Assembly: GCF_020552705.1 (NCBI RefSeq) | Contig: NZ_JAJBZG010000001.1 | Span: 558,001 to 622,000 of the forward strand | Length of the DNA stretch: 64,000 bases | Origin: Christiangramia sediminis | GTDB taxonomy: Bacteria > Bacteroidota > Bacteroidia > Flavobacteriales > Flavobacteriaceae | Direction: 5' to 3' | Shown: positions 1 through 8,521 of the stretch, piece by piece | How positions within the stretch are numbered: the first letter of the stretch is position 1 | Layout of the letters: each line of letters starts with the position of its first letter | Notes under the pieces: model-generated | What the model was told of the DNA's origin: nothing | The model's database searches: none | The model's input: only the letters and a program-made list of their open reading frames with translations | Position numbers and translations under genes: made by a program

Positions 1-572
1 AAAATTCCCGGAGTTACTCCCAGCACGCCGGTAGCCTCACAACTGATATTCTGCCTGATGGTCTTCGGAAAAAGACATCGATAAGAAGGTCCTTCCTGAT
101 AATTGAATACCGCAAGCTGACCTTCATTTTTATAGATAGAGGCATACACCCATGGCTTTTCAGTAAGAATACAGGCGTCGTTTATCAAATATTTTGTTTC
201 AAAATTATCGGTTCCGTCAAGGATGATGTCATATAGCTGAAAGAGATTTTCCGCATTTTCAATATTCAAAGGTTCTTCAAAAACATCTATTTCAACTTCT
301 GAATTGATCATTTGTAGTCTCTGTTTCGCCGCCGAAGCTTTCGTACTACCTATATCCGCTTCGGTAAACAATAACTGCCGATGAAGATTTGAAAGAGAAA
401 CCCGGTCATGATCTATTAATCCAATTCTACCAATCCCGGCACCAACGAGATATTGCGCTGCCGGGCACCCAAGCCCGCCCACACCAACTATTAGTACGCT
501 GGCATTTTTAAGCTTTTCCTGGCCTGAAACGCCCACTTCATCCAATTTTATTTGTCTGTCGTATCTCATCAT
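1..572 (-). CDS. moeB: MoeB/ThiF-family sulfur-carrier adenylyltransferase (3' end outside window)
   Basis: E1-like enzyme that adenylates the C-terminal glycine of MoaD so it can receive sulfur for molybdopterin synthesis. About 190 N-terminal residues are visible: MMRYDRQIKLDEVG at the start, the nucleotide loop GVGGLGCPAAQYL, the helix SNLHRQLLF that carries the usual Arg, and DGTDNFETKYLIND with the conserved Asp. The zinc-site region reads SYRCLFP, so the first Cys of the usual CxxC is Ser. The start ATG (572-570) overlaps the moaD stop as ATGA, which indicates translational coupling. The C-terminus, including the second CxxC and any rhodanese domain, is beyond position 1. ThiF or HesA are alternatives; the MoaD neighbour favours the molybdopterin role. 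Confidence 0.88.
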   Translation of the reverse strand, partial: MMRYDRQIKLDEVGVSGQEKLKNASVLIVGVGGLGCPAAQYLVGAGIGRIGLIDHDRVSLSNLHRQLLFTEADIGSTKASAAKQRLQMINSEVEIDVFEEPLNIENAENLFQLYDIILDGTDNFETKYLINDACILTEKPWVYASIYKNEGQLAVFNYQEGPSYRCLFPKTIRQNISCEATGVLGVTPGI

Positions 573-805
573 CCTCCTGCAAATGGTGGTAAAAATGCGA
601 TCTCATCGCCTTCTTTTAATACTGTTGAAGTATTCAAATCCTGATTTACCACTAGCTGAACAGCTTCAGGATCCTGGATTTTATATTTCTTTATTTGCTG
701 ATCTTTGAGATCGTATAATTTGATTTGATCGGAAACATTCAGAATTTCTTCGGTTCTACCGGTAGCTTCTGCGATCATTCCAAAATATCTTAAAGTAAGT
801 TTCAT
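569..805 (-). CDS. moaD: MoaD-like molybdopterin synthase small subunit
   Basis: 78-residue ubiquitin-fold sulfur carrier. It ends in PPFAGG, the free C-terminal Gly-Gly that MoeB adenylates and that is then thiocarboxylated to donate sulfur to precursor Z. The N-terminus MKLTLRYFGMIAEATG matches the MoaD pattern (beta strand, then FGxxxExTG). It overlaps the nucleotidyltransferase gene upstream and moeB downstream by ATGA junctions. ThiS is a less likely alternative because all the neighbours belong to molybdenum cofactor metabolism. The partner MoaE is not in the window and may lie past the left edge. Confidence 0.9.
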   Translation of the reverse strand: MKLTLRYFGMIAEATGRTEEILNVSDQIKLYDLKDQQIKKYKIQDPEAVQLVVNQDLNTSTVLKEGDEIAFLPPFAGG

Positions 806-1407
806 TCTTCCATCTTCTTTAATAATTCCACATCATTCATAGTATCCACATCAAAATTTGCTTCTTCTAACTTTAGAGTTTCGTATTTAAAACCTTCCCG
901 ATAGATCATTTTTTTAGCTCCATGATCTCCTTGCAATTTTTCCAGATCTGGAAATATACTGCTGGAGAAAATCGCCGGGACTCCAATATCTCCATCATAT
1001 TCTGAAAAAGTAGCCCTGCTATTTTTATTTATCTGGAGGTCTATTAATTCCTCAATTTGTCGTTTTGTAACCAGGGGTTGATCTGAAAGCAGGATTAGTA
1101 AATGATCCAGTTCCTCTTCACTCTCCAGTGCTTTAGCTAAACCAAGCCTGATACTGGAAGCCATTCCTTCTTCCCAGTTGTTATTCTCAATTACTGTTAT
1201 ATTTCCCGGTTTAACCTGGGATTTAATTTTATCCACACCAGATCCAAGCACCAAAATCCTTGAATCAAAAGTTAATGATTTAACCAGGTCCACCATGCGC
1301 TGTAATAAAGCTTTTCCTTTATACTCCACCAATTGCTTCGGAAACCCTAGTCTACTCGATGAACCTGCAGCCAGGATCACTACTCCTATTTTGTTATTTG
1401 CTATCAA
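802..1407 (-). CDS. MocA-like molybdenum cofactor nucleotidyltransferase
   Basis: 201-residue GT-A-fold nucleotidyltransferase of the MobA/MocA family. The N-terminal signature LAAGSSSRLGFPKQ (about residues 12-25) is the NTP-binding loop, and LLSDQPLVT supplies the metal-binding Asp. MocA attaches CMP to molybdopterin, giving the cytosine dinucleotide cofactor used by many bacterial molybdenum hydroxylases. That fits the hydroxylase in this operon, but CTP rather than GTP is inferred from context. The start is TTG at 1407-1405, overlapping the xdhC TGA; no in-frame ATG lies before the signature, so this non-ATG coupled start looks real. Confidence 0.85.
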   Translation of the reverse strand: MIANNKIGVVILAAGSSSRLGFPKQLVEYKGKALLQRMVDLVKSLTFDSRILVLGSGVDKIKSQVKPGNITVIENNNWEEGMASSIRLGLAKALESEEELDHLLILLSDQPLVTKRQIEELIDLQINKNSRATFSEYDGDIGVPAIFSSSIFPDLEKLQGDHGAKKMIYREGFKYETLKLEEANFDVDTMNDVELLKKMEE

Positions 1408-2558
1408 ACCTGAATTTCTTTAAAGTGATTTTCTTTTTTATCGTGGATAGGAGTTTTCTTTTGCTTCAATGGCTTTGCGCTCTTGCCGGTCAAAACTGAT
1501 TGAATTTCAGCTAAAATAGAAAGTCCAATCTCTGCAGGAGTTTCTGCTCCTATTTCCAATCCCACCGGAGCATGAATCTTATTCAGAATTTCATCATTCA
1601 ATTGGAAACCGTCCTTCTTAAGATAGGTCAACATTCTATCAAACTTTTTCTTGGGCCCCAATATTCCGATATATGGAATTTCATTCTTACCGATCAATAA
1701 TTTTAATACGGCCAGATCATAGTTGTAATTATGGCTCATCAAAACAAAATAAGTACGGGCATCGATCCTGATCTTCGATAATGTTTCTTCAGGTTTGGAT
1801 ACGATTACCTGGCAAGAACTGGCAAAACGTTCGTTATTTGCGTGAGTTGGACGACCATCTGTCACAATTACATCCCATCCAAGTAATTCGGTTTGCTGAG
1901 CCAGGATCTGTGCATCATTTCCAGCTCCAACAAGTACTAACTTCACCGGTGGCTTATAATTCTGAATAAAAAAATGGTAGGTTTTATTATTTATAGAGAT
2001 TTCAGTAAAGTTTGGTTTACCATTCTGAAGGCTCAATTCACATTCTTTAATAATAAGTTCCAGGAGCTGCTTTTCAGGTTTTTTACCGTTCAATTGTAGA
2101 TCTTCATTGATAAATAATCCTGTACCCGGCTGATCCAATGATTTATCTAAATTGAATTGTACCACGATTGCCAGTTTCTGATTACTGGAAACAACAATTT
2201 TAAGTAGTTCACAGGGGTTATACTTATTCTCAAAATCCACATATTCAAAAAGCACCTGGATGACCCCGTTACATCCTAATTGTGCCCCAATTACCGCATC
2301 ATCTTCATCGCTGGTATCGTAATTGACCAGCTTATTTTTCTGTTGATGCATGGCGTGAAGTGCTTTTCTTAGTGCATCTCCCTCCAGGCAACCACCACTA
2401 ATAGCTCCGGTAATATTGCCGAATTCATCAACCAGCATTCTTGCTCCCGCTCTTCGGTAAGAAGAACCTTCAACATGTACCACCGTTGCCAAAACACATT
2501 CGGTTCCGGCCATTTTCAGAGAACAATATTGAGCGTTTATCGCATCCAATTCTCTCAT
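1404..2558 (-). CDS. xdhC: XdhC/CoxI-family molybdenum cofactor maturation factor
   Basis: 384 residues with the two-part XdhC architecture. The N-terminal CoxI part shows TVVHVEGSSYRRAGARM and GAISGGCLEGD (residues about 25-65). The C-terminal Rossmann part begins near residue 205 with LVLVGAGNDAQILAQ, followed by VTDGRP and ILGPKKK. In Rhodobacter capsulatus XdhC binds the cofactor, promotes its sulfuration by a NifS-type desulfurase and inserts it into xanthine dehydrogenase. Here it sits directly between the desulfurase and the nucleotidyltransferase, with ATGA overlaps on both sides, so the same job for the upstream hydroxylase is a strong inference. The C-terminal tail is rich in Lys. 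Confidence 0.92.
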   Translation of the reverse strand: MRELDAINAQYCSLKMAGTECVLATVVHVEGSSYRRAGARMLVDEFGNITGAISGGCLEGDALRKALHAMHQQKNKLVNYDTSDEDDAVIGAQLGCNGVIQVLFEYVDFENKYNPCELLKIVVSSNQKLAIVVQFNLDKSLDQPGTGLFINEDLQLNGKKPEKQLLELIIKECELSLQNGKPNFTEISINNKTYHFFIQNYKPPVKLVLVGAGNDAQILAQQTELLGWDVIVTDGRPTHANNERFASSCQVIVSKPEETLSKIRIDARTYFVLMSHNYNYDLAVLKLLIGKNEIPYIGILGPKKKFDRMLTYLKKDGFQLNDEILNKIHAPVGLEIGAETPAEIGLSILAEIQSVLTGKSAKPLKQKKTPIHDKKENHFKEIQV

Positions 2559-3709
2559 ACGGTTGCGGTTTTAAGCTGTTCAACTGTTTTAGTAATTTGG
2601 GCAACTGCAAATTCTATATCTTCTGTGCTTGTATATTTCCCCAGGCTTATGCGCAAAGATGCTAGTGCCTGTTCTTTAGTAGCGTCCATCGCCAATAACA
2701 CATGAGATGGCTGTATTGTATTTGCCGTACAGGCTGAACCTCTCGAGACAGCAAGCATATTCAGTCTTCGAAGTAACTGACTTCCATCAATATTTTTGAA
2801 GCCAATATTTGTGGTATTCGGTAATCGATTTGTTTCTTTTGAATTGATCTCCGCTCCTTCAATTTTTGATAAAAGTGCTTCCAATTTGTTTCGCAATTCA
2901 AGCAATCTCCTGGATTCTGAATCCATTTCAAAAAAAGCAATTTCAGCAGCTTTACCAAAGCCCACGATAGCCGGGACATTCAGAGTTCCGGGACGTAAGC
3001 CTCGCTCCTGACCGCCACCAAATTCATGCGGATCCAATTGTATCTTATTCTTCTTGGAAATATATAATGCGCCAACACCCTTAGGGCCATAAATTTTATG
3101 TGATGAAAAAATCGCCATATCAATGTTCAGATCATTTAGATCAATCGGAATTTTCCCCACAGCCTGTGTAATATCGCTCATGATATAAACATTCTTTGCA
3201 TGGGCTATCTGAGCTATTTTTTTAATTGGATGAATAAGACCGGTTTCATTATTAGCCAGCATCAGGCAAACCAGAATTGTTTCAGCAGTAATAGAGTTTT
3301 CCAGTACCTTTAGATCGATATTTCCGTCAGCATCAACATCTAGATAAGTAATCTTAAAACCTCTATTTTCTAATGCTCCCAAAGTATCCAGGATCGCTTT
3401 ATGTTCTGTTTTACAGCTTATAATATGATTACCCTTCTTTTTATTTTTTTGGCAAAACCCGAACAAGGCAAGATTTGCAGCTTCCGTAGTTCCTGAAGTA
3501 TAAGTAAGCTCTGTTGGCTTACAATTAACCAATCTGGAAATCTGTTCCCTGGAATTCTCTATAGCTTCAGCTGCGTCCCATCCAAAAGCATGGTCACTGC
3601 CTGGGTTTCCAAATTTTTCGGTAAAATATGGGAACATCTCTTTAACCACTCCAGGATCCACAGGTGTGGTGGCATTGTAATCCAGGTATATCTTCTTTTT
3701 TGCAGTCAT
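2555..3709 (-). CDS. Cysteine desulfurase (NifS/IscS family), probably for Moco sulfuration
   Basis: 384-residue PLP enzyme that removes sulfur from cysteine as an enzyme persulfide. The N-terminus reads YLDYNATTPVDPGV, TSGTTEAANLAL lies near residue 72, the PLP lysine is in FSSHKIYGPKGVGAL, and the catalytic Cys is in SRGSACTANTIQPSHVL near residue 330. Length and loop are those of class I NifS/IscS enzymes. No IscU or SufU scaffold lies nearby. Its overlap with xdhC points to a NifS4-like role, sulfurating the cofactor of the hydroxylase, rather than general Fe-S assembly. That specialisation is an inference from position. Confidence 0.9.
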   Translation of the reverse strand: MTAKKKIYLDYNATTPVDPGVVKEMFPYFTEKFGNPGSDHAFGWDAAEAIENSREQISRLVNCKPTELTYTSGTTEAANLALFGFCQKNKKKGNHIISCKTEHKAILDTLGALENRGFKITYLDVDADGNIDLKVLENSITAETILVCLMLANNETGLIHPIKKIAQIAHAKNVYIMSDITQAVGKIPIDLNDLNIDMAIFSSHKIYGPKGVGALYISKKNKIQLDPHEFGGGQERGLRPGTLNVPAIVGFGKAAEIAFFEMDSESRRLLELRNKLEALLSKIEGAEINSKETNRLPNTTNIGFKNIDGSQLLRRLNMLAVSRGSACTANTIQPSHVLLAMDATKEQALASLRISLGKYTSTEDIEFAVAQITKTVEQLKTATV

Positions 3710-3786
3710 TCAAGAAAGCGTTATGTATTTGTATATATATCGCATGATAAATTTATTCAGGCAATAAATAAAGATCACCCTAAAGG

Positions 3787-4122
3787 CTATTTTAATAGTT
3801 TAAGTAAATCCTGTCGGTTTATTAGATCAGTAATTTCTTTTTCCAATTTGTCATATTCAGCTACTACCTCTAAGCCATGAGCAGTAACTTCTGCTCCACC
3901 TCCATGATAACCTCCTTTTTTCAAAATCACCAATGGTTCTTCAGAGTTCTGATTTAACCTTTGTATCATATCCCAGGCCTTTTTATAAGACATATTCATT
4001 ACTGCAGCAGCCTTTGTCAACGAGCCTTCTTTATGAATTTTTTTGATTAATTCATTCGGCCCAGGTCCAAATAACTTTTCTCCGTCATCTTCTACCCAGC
4101 ATTTTATGCGGATCTGTTTCAT
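3787..4122 (-). CDS. ModE-like winged helix-turn-helix regulator
   Basis: 111 residues corresponding to the ModE N-terminal DNA-binding domain only. The helix-turn-helix reads KEGSLTKAAAVMNMSYKKAWDMI (about residues 30-52, shown in two overlapping parts: KEGSLTKAAAVMNMS and MSYKKAWDMI), and the wing region contains KKGGYHGGGAEVTAHG. Full-length ModE carries C-terminal MopI domains that bind molybdate; none are present here, so direct molybdate sensing is unlikely. It lies inside the molybdenum operon, 8 bases downstream of the Mo subunit and 77 bases upstream of the desulfurase. A role in regulating this operon is inferred. Confidence 0.85.
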   Translation of the reverse strand: MKQIRIKCWVEDDGEKLFGPGPNELIKKIHKEGSLTKAAAVMNMSYKKAWDMIQRLNQNSEEPLVILKKGGYHGGGAEVTAHGLEVVAEYDKLEKEITDLINRQDLLKLLK

Positions 4123-4130
4123 GAAAAAAA

Positions 4131-6407
4131 CTAAGTTTTCAATTCAGTATCTATAGTCTGTAACTCATTGATAAATGGTTGCCTGTAAAACCTCTTTCCA
4201 GTTGCCTTATAAAGTGCGTTTGCCAATGCTCCCTGAACTGGTGGAAATGGAGGCTCTCCTAATCCCGTGGGATCAATTCCATTGTCCACAAAATGAACGT
4301 CTATCTTTTTAGGAGCCTGTTTATGTCTAATTAATTTATAAGTGTCAAAATTACTTTGTTGCGGCTTGCCATCTTTAAAAGTCATTTCACTATAAAGGGC
4401 ATGGCCAATCCCATCAATCGTTCCTCCTTCAACCATATTTTTGGCGGCATCGGGATTCACTACAATTCCACAGTCAACCGCACAGGTGACTTTATCTATT
4501 AAGGGCTCATTTCCTTCTATAGACATATCCAGGATTTGGGCAACATAAGAATTGTGGCAGTAATAGGCTGAAACTCCACGACTCAATGAAGAATTTCCTT
4601 TATCCCATCCTGACTTATCCCGGGCAAGCTTTAAAACTCCGGCATATCTCGCAGCATCGTAATCATTTTCTTCCCCTACAGGATCTTTCTTTGCACGATC
4701 CAGCATATCGAGTCTAAATTGAATTGGATCCTGGCCCATTTCTTCAGCAAGTTCATCTAAAAATGACTGCTCTGCACCCGCAATAAAATTTGAACGTGGC
4801 GCTCTAAAGGCTCCTACAGATATATTGGAATTCAAGGTCCAGCTTTCTGCTAAATAATTATCTATTGCACCGGCTGGAAAACGATTGGCAAATAATGGAC
4901 TCTCCGGAATACCTCCCGCATTTACATGGAAAGCGGTAAGTTTATTATTTGCATCAAGAGCAGCGCGATAGGTTACATGATAGGCGGGACGGTAAACGCC
5001 ATTGGTCATATCATCTTCACGGGAATAGACCAGTTTAATAGGTTTACCCATCTTTTCAGAAATCACTGCTGCTTCTACTAAAAAGTGGCCATAAAGTCTA
5101 CGACCAAATCCGCCCCCCATTCGGGTCATTTGAACATCAATATCTTCAAGTTCTAAACCCAATCGTTTATTAATGCTTTTTTCAGCATATTCCGGGGTCT
5201 GAATTGGTCCTAATAATTCTGCCTTTCCGCCACTAACATCTGCAAAGAAGTTCATGGGTTCCATACAATTATGTGCGAGAAACGGACAGGTATACGAACG
5301 CTCGATTACGCGAGCTGCATTTTTAAAAGCTTTTTCGGGATCACCATCCTTTCTTACTACCTCAGATTGTTTAGAACCTACATCGGCCATTAAAGTGGCA
5401 TGAATATCGGTGCTTTCTAATCCGCTGGCATCATCCATTCCCGCAGACTTCTCGAGAATTTCAATTTCCTTGGTGAGTTCGGGATTTAAATCCCATTCTA
5501 CATTTAAGGCTTTTTTTGCCTGCATTACCTGCCAGGTAGTTTCTCCAACTACAACTACCAATTTGGAAAAAGCGGCTACATCGCTCCATTCCTTCTCCAT
5601 GTCTTCCGGGTAGGTATCTATAGTAAAAACATCTTTTATTCCTGGCATTTCCTTCACCTTCTCATCATCCATGGTTTTGAACTCCATCCCAAAGGCAGGT
5701 GGCTGCACGATCATGGCGATCAGCATTCCATCCTTATAGGTATCCAATCCATATAATGGCTGGCCTGTAACAATCTTTTTAGCATCCACATTTTTCCGAG
5801 AGGTTCCAATAATTTTAAAATTATCATTATCTTTTAATTCAACCTCTTCGGGCACCTCTACCTGGGCAGCAGCTTTAGCGATTTCGCCATACCCAATAGT
5901 TTTATCGCTGCCTTTATGCGTTATCACTCCATTTTCTACGGAAAGTTCTGAAACTGGCACTTCCCATTGTTTTGCCGCAGCAATTAATAGCATCTGCCTT
6001 GCGGTTGCTCCGGCAGTTCTCAATGATTCCCATCCCTGACGAATAGACTGACTTCCACCTGCCAATTGTCTGGTGAAAACTTCGGTATTCAGTGGGGCTT
6101 GTTCCACAACAACATTATTCCAGTCTACATCCAGTTCTTCGGCTACGATCATAGGCATAGAAGTTTTCACGTTCTGACCTATTTCCGGGTTTGGAGAATA
6201 AATAGTGACGATTCCATTATCGCCTATTTTCAAATATCCGTTAAGTTCGAACCATTCATCTGGCATTTGCATTGCCAATTCTTCGCTGCCTTCTTCCGCT
6301 GGTCCCTTACATGCCATCCAGTTGAAGCCAATGATCAATCCACCTCCAGCAACCGAAACACTTTTTATGAAAGATCTTCTTCCTATTCCTGTTTTTATTT
6401 TAGTCAT
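4131..6407 (-). CDS. Tat-exported molybdenum hydroxylase, molybdopterin subunit (IorB-like)
   Basis: 758 residues of the xanthine dehydrogenase family, closest in design to isoquinoline 1-oxidoreductase beta subunit: a single chain with no FAD domain. The N-terminus has a twin-arginine signal (GRRSFIKSV, then a hydrophobic stretch ending in MAC), so the folded holoenzyme should be exported. Cofactor-contacting segments include GSQSIRQGWESLR, MTRMGGGFGRRL, GAFRAPRSNF and near the C-terminus GLGEPPFPPVQGALANAL, which carries the catalytic Glu. The partner is the 2Fe-2S protein immediately upstream. The substrate cannot be read from sequence; N-heterocycles or aldehydes are plausible. No cytochrome c subunit is visible, so the electron acceptor is unknown. 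Confidence 0.9.
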   Translation of the reverse strand: MTKIKTGIGRRSFIKSVSVAGGGLIIGFNWMACKGPAEEGSEELAMQMPDEWFELNGYLKIGDNGIVTIYSPNPEIGQNVKTSMPMIVAEELDVDWNNVVVEQAPLNTEVFTRQLAGGSQSIRQGWESLRTAGATARQMLLIAAAKQWEVPVSELSVENGVITHKGSDKTIGYGEIAKAAAQVEVPEEVELKDNDNFKIIGTSRKNVDAKKIVTGQPLYGLDTYKDGMLIAMIVQPPAFGMEFKTMDDEKVKEMPGIKDVFTIDTYPEDMEKEWSDVAAFSKLVVVVGETTWQVMQAKKALNVEWDLNPELTKEIEILEKSAGMDDASGLESTDIHATLMADVGSKQSEVVRKDGDPEKAFKNAARVIERSYTCPFLAHNCMEPMNFFADVSGGKAELLGPIQTPEYAEKSINKRLGLELEDIDVQMTRMGGGFGRRLYGHFLVEAAVISEKMGKPIKLVYSREDDMTNGVYRPAYHVTYRAALDANNKLTAFHVNAGGIPESPLFANRFPAGAIDNYLAESWTLNSNISVGAFRAPRSNFIAGAEQSFLDELAEEMGQDPIQFRLDMLDRAKKDPVGEENDYDAARYAGVLKLARDKSGWDKGNSSLSRGVSAYYCHNSYVAQILDMSIEGNEPLIDKVTCAVDCGIVVNPDAAKNMVEGGTIDGIGHALYSEMTFKDGKPQQSNFDTYKLIRHKQAPKKIDVHFVDNGIDPTGLGEPPFPPVQGALANALYKATGKRFYRQPFINELQTIDTELKT

Positions 6408-6435
6408 TTCTATGTCTTTTTAATTCAACTGAAGC

Positions 6436-6900
6436 TTATGCAATTTCAGAATTTGAGGCTTTTTTGATAGCGGCTTTAATTCTGGTGTAGGTTCCGCAGC
6501 GGCAAATATTACCATCCATGGCATTTTCAATTTCTTTGTCACTAGGACTTGGATTACGTTTCAATAAGGCTGAGGCAGACATGATCTGCCCTGCCTGGCA
6601 ATATCCGCATTGAGGAACATCTATTTCCAGCCAGGCCTGCTGTACCGGATGGTCTCCATTTTCAGATAAACCTTCGATGGTAGTGATCTCATTATTGGCC
6701 GCCGAAGAAATTGGTAGCTGACAGGATCTTACTGCAGAACCGTTAAAATGAACAGTACAGGCGCCACATTGTGAAATTCCGCAGCCATATTTAGTGCCCA
6801 CCAGTTTTAAATGATCTCTTAAAATCCAAAGTAATGGAGTTGATGGATCTGCTTCTATAGTTTTTTCTTTTCCGTTGATTGTAATGTTGAATGTCGCCAT
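6436..6900 (-). CDS. 2Fe-2S subunit of the molybdenum hydroxylase (IorA-like)
   Basis: 154 residues carrying both [2Fe-2S] clusters that pass electrons from the Mo site. The N-terminal plant-ferredoxin-type cluster uses CGISQCGAC (about residues 40-48) plus a later Cys in VRSCQLP. The C-terminal helical cluster uses CGYCQAGQ and CRCGTY. The protein has no signal peptide, so it is probably carried out by the Tat signal of the Mo subunit. It is the first gene of the leftward operon, and 28 bases separate it from the next start. I found no clear TAnnTTTG box in the 150 bases upstream. Confidence 0.93.
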   Translation of the reverse strand: MATFNITINGKEKTIEADPSTPLLWILRDHLKLVGTKYGCGISQCGACTVHFNGSAVRSCQLPISSAANNEITTIEGLSENGDHPVQQAWLEIDVPQCGYCQAGQIMSASALLKRNPSPSDKEIENAMDGNICRCGTYTRIKAAIKKASNSEIA

Positions 6901-7048
6901 GGTACACTGGATGTATTTTTATTCTTTGAATTTAAGAAATATTTTAGTTTAAACAGATAAAATGGCTTTAGAGAATAGTAATTTTCTGAATGCCAATTAA
7001 GTATATACTGAAAACTGTGAATTTAAGATCATGTTATTCACCATTAAT

Positions 7049-7263
7049 CTATGTTTCTAAATGTTTTTCAATCGGGGCCTCGATCAGTTTTTCCGGAGTT
7101 ATTGGAAGTGATCTCATTCTTTTCATGAAGCGCTAAAAATAGGATTGGCTAAAAAAGCAGGTATACTGGTAATTCCCAATTCTCCAATTCCTTTTAAGCC
7201 CATTTTATTAGTAATCTTATCATCTACTGGTAAAAGGATGACATCAATATCTACACTGAATAG
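7049..7263 (-). pseudogene. Relic C-terminus of a second xanthine-dehydrogenase-family Mo subunit
   Basis: Reading leftward from 7263, one frame gives 46 residues with LPVDDKITNKMGLKGIGELG then ITSIPAFLANPIFSAS, ending in a stop at 7125-7123. The next frame continues with KRMRSLPITPEKLIEAPIEK and stops at 7051-7049. Joined by restoring one base near 7123, this matches the conserved tail of PaoC/YagR-type molybdopterin subunits (GxKGIGEIGI, the catalytic Glu in GIGE, then ANAxxxATGKRxRxLPITPEKL). No start, no upstream domains and no partner subunits are present. It is a decayed fragment, upstream of and on the same strand as the intact molybdenum operon. It is clearly not the tail of that operon's own Mo subunit, whose C-terminus is intact and different. 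Confidence 0.82.
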
Positions 7264-7271
7264 CTAATTAT

Positions 7272-7829
7272 TTAAGATTTTTTCAGAGTTTTATCTTGTT
7301 CCGACTTAATATCCCACTCTGTTATTTCCCCCCGATATGTGATGGCACTTCTCTGGGATCCATTTACATAAATAGTAGTTGTACCGTTTTCAAAAACCTG
7401 TACATTAAATTGAAAGTTTTCACCTTCCGTACTTTTAGCATTCAGTTTTATAAACTTAGAATTTTTCTTGATGTTGCTAATAGTTAAATCAGAAAATTTT
7501 TCTTTGACAGTGATCCCACCATCTCTATTATATCCACCACCCATTTGACGGACACCAAAATATGGAAGTTTCACAGATAAACTGTCTCCAATAATTTCAA
7601 AGTGATTAGGATTACCAATAAGATTAATGGCATTTGAGGAACTACCGTCAGGTAAATTCATAGAAAGCTGATTAAGAACCTGGTCACCCATTGGCGAAGC
7701 CCAGTTATTTTCAATTCGGAAAGAAAAACCTTCCCTTTCCATCTTTTTAAGATCTAATTTAGTTGCATTCTTAACAGGTCCACAAGCAGACAAAATCAAA
7801 AGAATTAAAATGCCTTTTAAGATTTTCAT
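7272..7829 (-). CDS. DUF4251-like lipoprotein
   Basis: 185 residues from the chosen start MKILKG. This gives a short signal peptide ending in the lipobox LLILSAC, so the mature protein should be lipid-anchored at Cys16. A start 17 codons further upstream would put a hydrophilic leader before the signal and is disfavoured. The mature part is a beta-rich domain with FRIENNWASP near the front and PYFGVRQMGGGYN in the middle. The overall pattern resembles DUF4251 proteins, which are common in Bacteroidota. Function is unknown. The stop lies 8 bases from the molybdenum hydroxylase relic. Confidence 0.75.
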   Translation of the reverse strand: MKILKGILILLILSACGPVKNATKLDLKKMEREGFSFRIENNWASPMGDQVLNQLSMNLPDGSSSNAINLIGNPNHFEIIGDSLSVKLPYFGVRQMGGGYNRDGGITVKEKFSDLTISNIKKNSKFIKLNAKSTEGENFQFNVQVFENGTTTIYVNGSQRSAITYRGEITEWDIKSEQDKTLKKS

Positions 7830-7896
7830 GGTTTCTTTAATTTTAAGATCTAAATCAGCCCCCTTAAAATATGTACACAACTGAATTTAACTTCAA

Positions 7897-8427
7897 CTAT
7901 TTAAGGCCTATTTCTTTGATGAAGAGTTGAAATGATTCATTTCTTTTATTGCCTATTAAAATTCTTACATGCCCTAAAGTTTTACCAGAATAATTTGGGA
8001 TATCTAAAGTTTCACCTCTATAGGTTGGATTAAATTCTTCTAAAGAAATTTCTATTGTTTCCCAATCTCCTGAAGTTTTAAATTCTTTGGTGTAGGAATG
8101 CCTTTGATCTGCAGTTTCTTTAACTCTAAAATTGTAGGTTTTTCCATCACCTTTTAATTTGATGATAACTTTAGAATATTCAGCCACTTCTTTCGTAGCA
8201 AAGTCGGCTTGCATAGATGAGAATCCACCATTATTTTCCAGAGAAACTTCTCCTTCGAATATAGCATAACCTTCTTCAGAAAATGATAAATGCCCATTAG
8301 ACCTACCTCCCATTACCGTATCATCTTCGATCATCCAATCGCTTAAAGCCGATTTATTTTCAAAATTATAAAGGCTCATTCCTATATTCATGCTGAAAAA
8401 TGCTAATACTATAAAACAATATTTCAT
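7897..8427 (-). CDS. CIA30-fold (NDUFAF1-like) exported protein
   Basis: 176 residues with a signal-like hydrophobic N-terminus (MKYCFIVLAFFSMNIGMSLY). The following domain carries the CIA30 pattern: ENKSALSDWMIEDDTVMGGR, then GFSSMQAD, then KGDGKTYNFRVK, and a final GHVRILIGNKRNESFQLFI. The family is a galactose-binding-like jelly roll. The mitochondrial member assists complex I assembly, but bacterial members sit outside that context and their role is not established. The gene is followed 67 bases later by the DUF4251 lipoprotein on the same strand. Confidence 0.82.
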   Translation of the reverse strand: MKYCFIVLAFFSMNIGMSLYNFENKSALSDWMIEDDTVMGGRSNGHLSFSEEGYAIFEGEVSLENNGGFSSMQADFATKEVAEYSKVIIKLKGDGKTYNFRVKETADQRHSYTKEFKTSGDWETIEISLEEFNPTYRGETLDIPNYSGKTLGHVRILIGNKRNESFQLFIKEIGLK

Positions 8428-8521
8428 CTACTGTTGTTGAAGTTTAATTGCTGAAATCATTTAATTTCAATTATAATAGTTTCATCTCATCCTTTTTAAT
8501 TTGGAAAAGAATTTTTACAAA

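Noticed and set aside
6066-6467. 133-residue open frame on the plus strand across the Mo hydroxylase genes
   Set aside because: It lies wholly opposite the conserved Mo subunit N-terminus and gives low-complexity aromatic residues with no motif; a shadow of the real gene.
6901-7048. Possible Moco riboswitch upstream of the Mo operon
   Set aside because: I could not find paired arms or conserved motifs of that class; only AT-rich sequence is seen.
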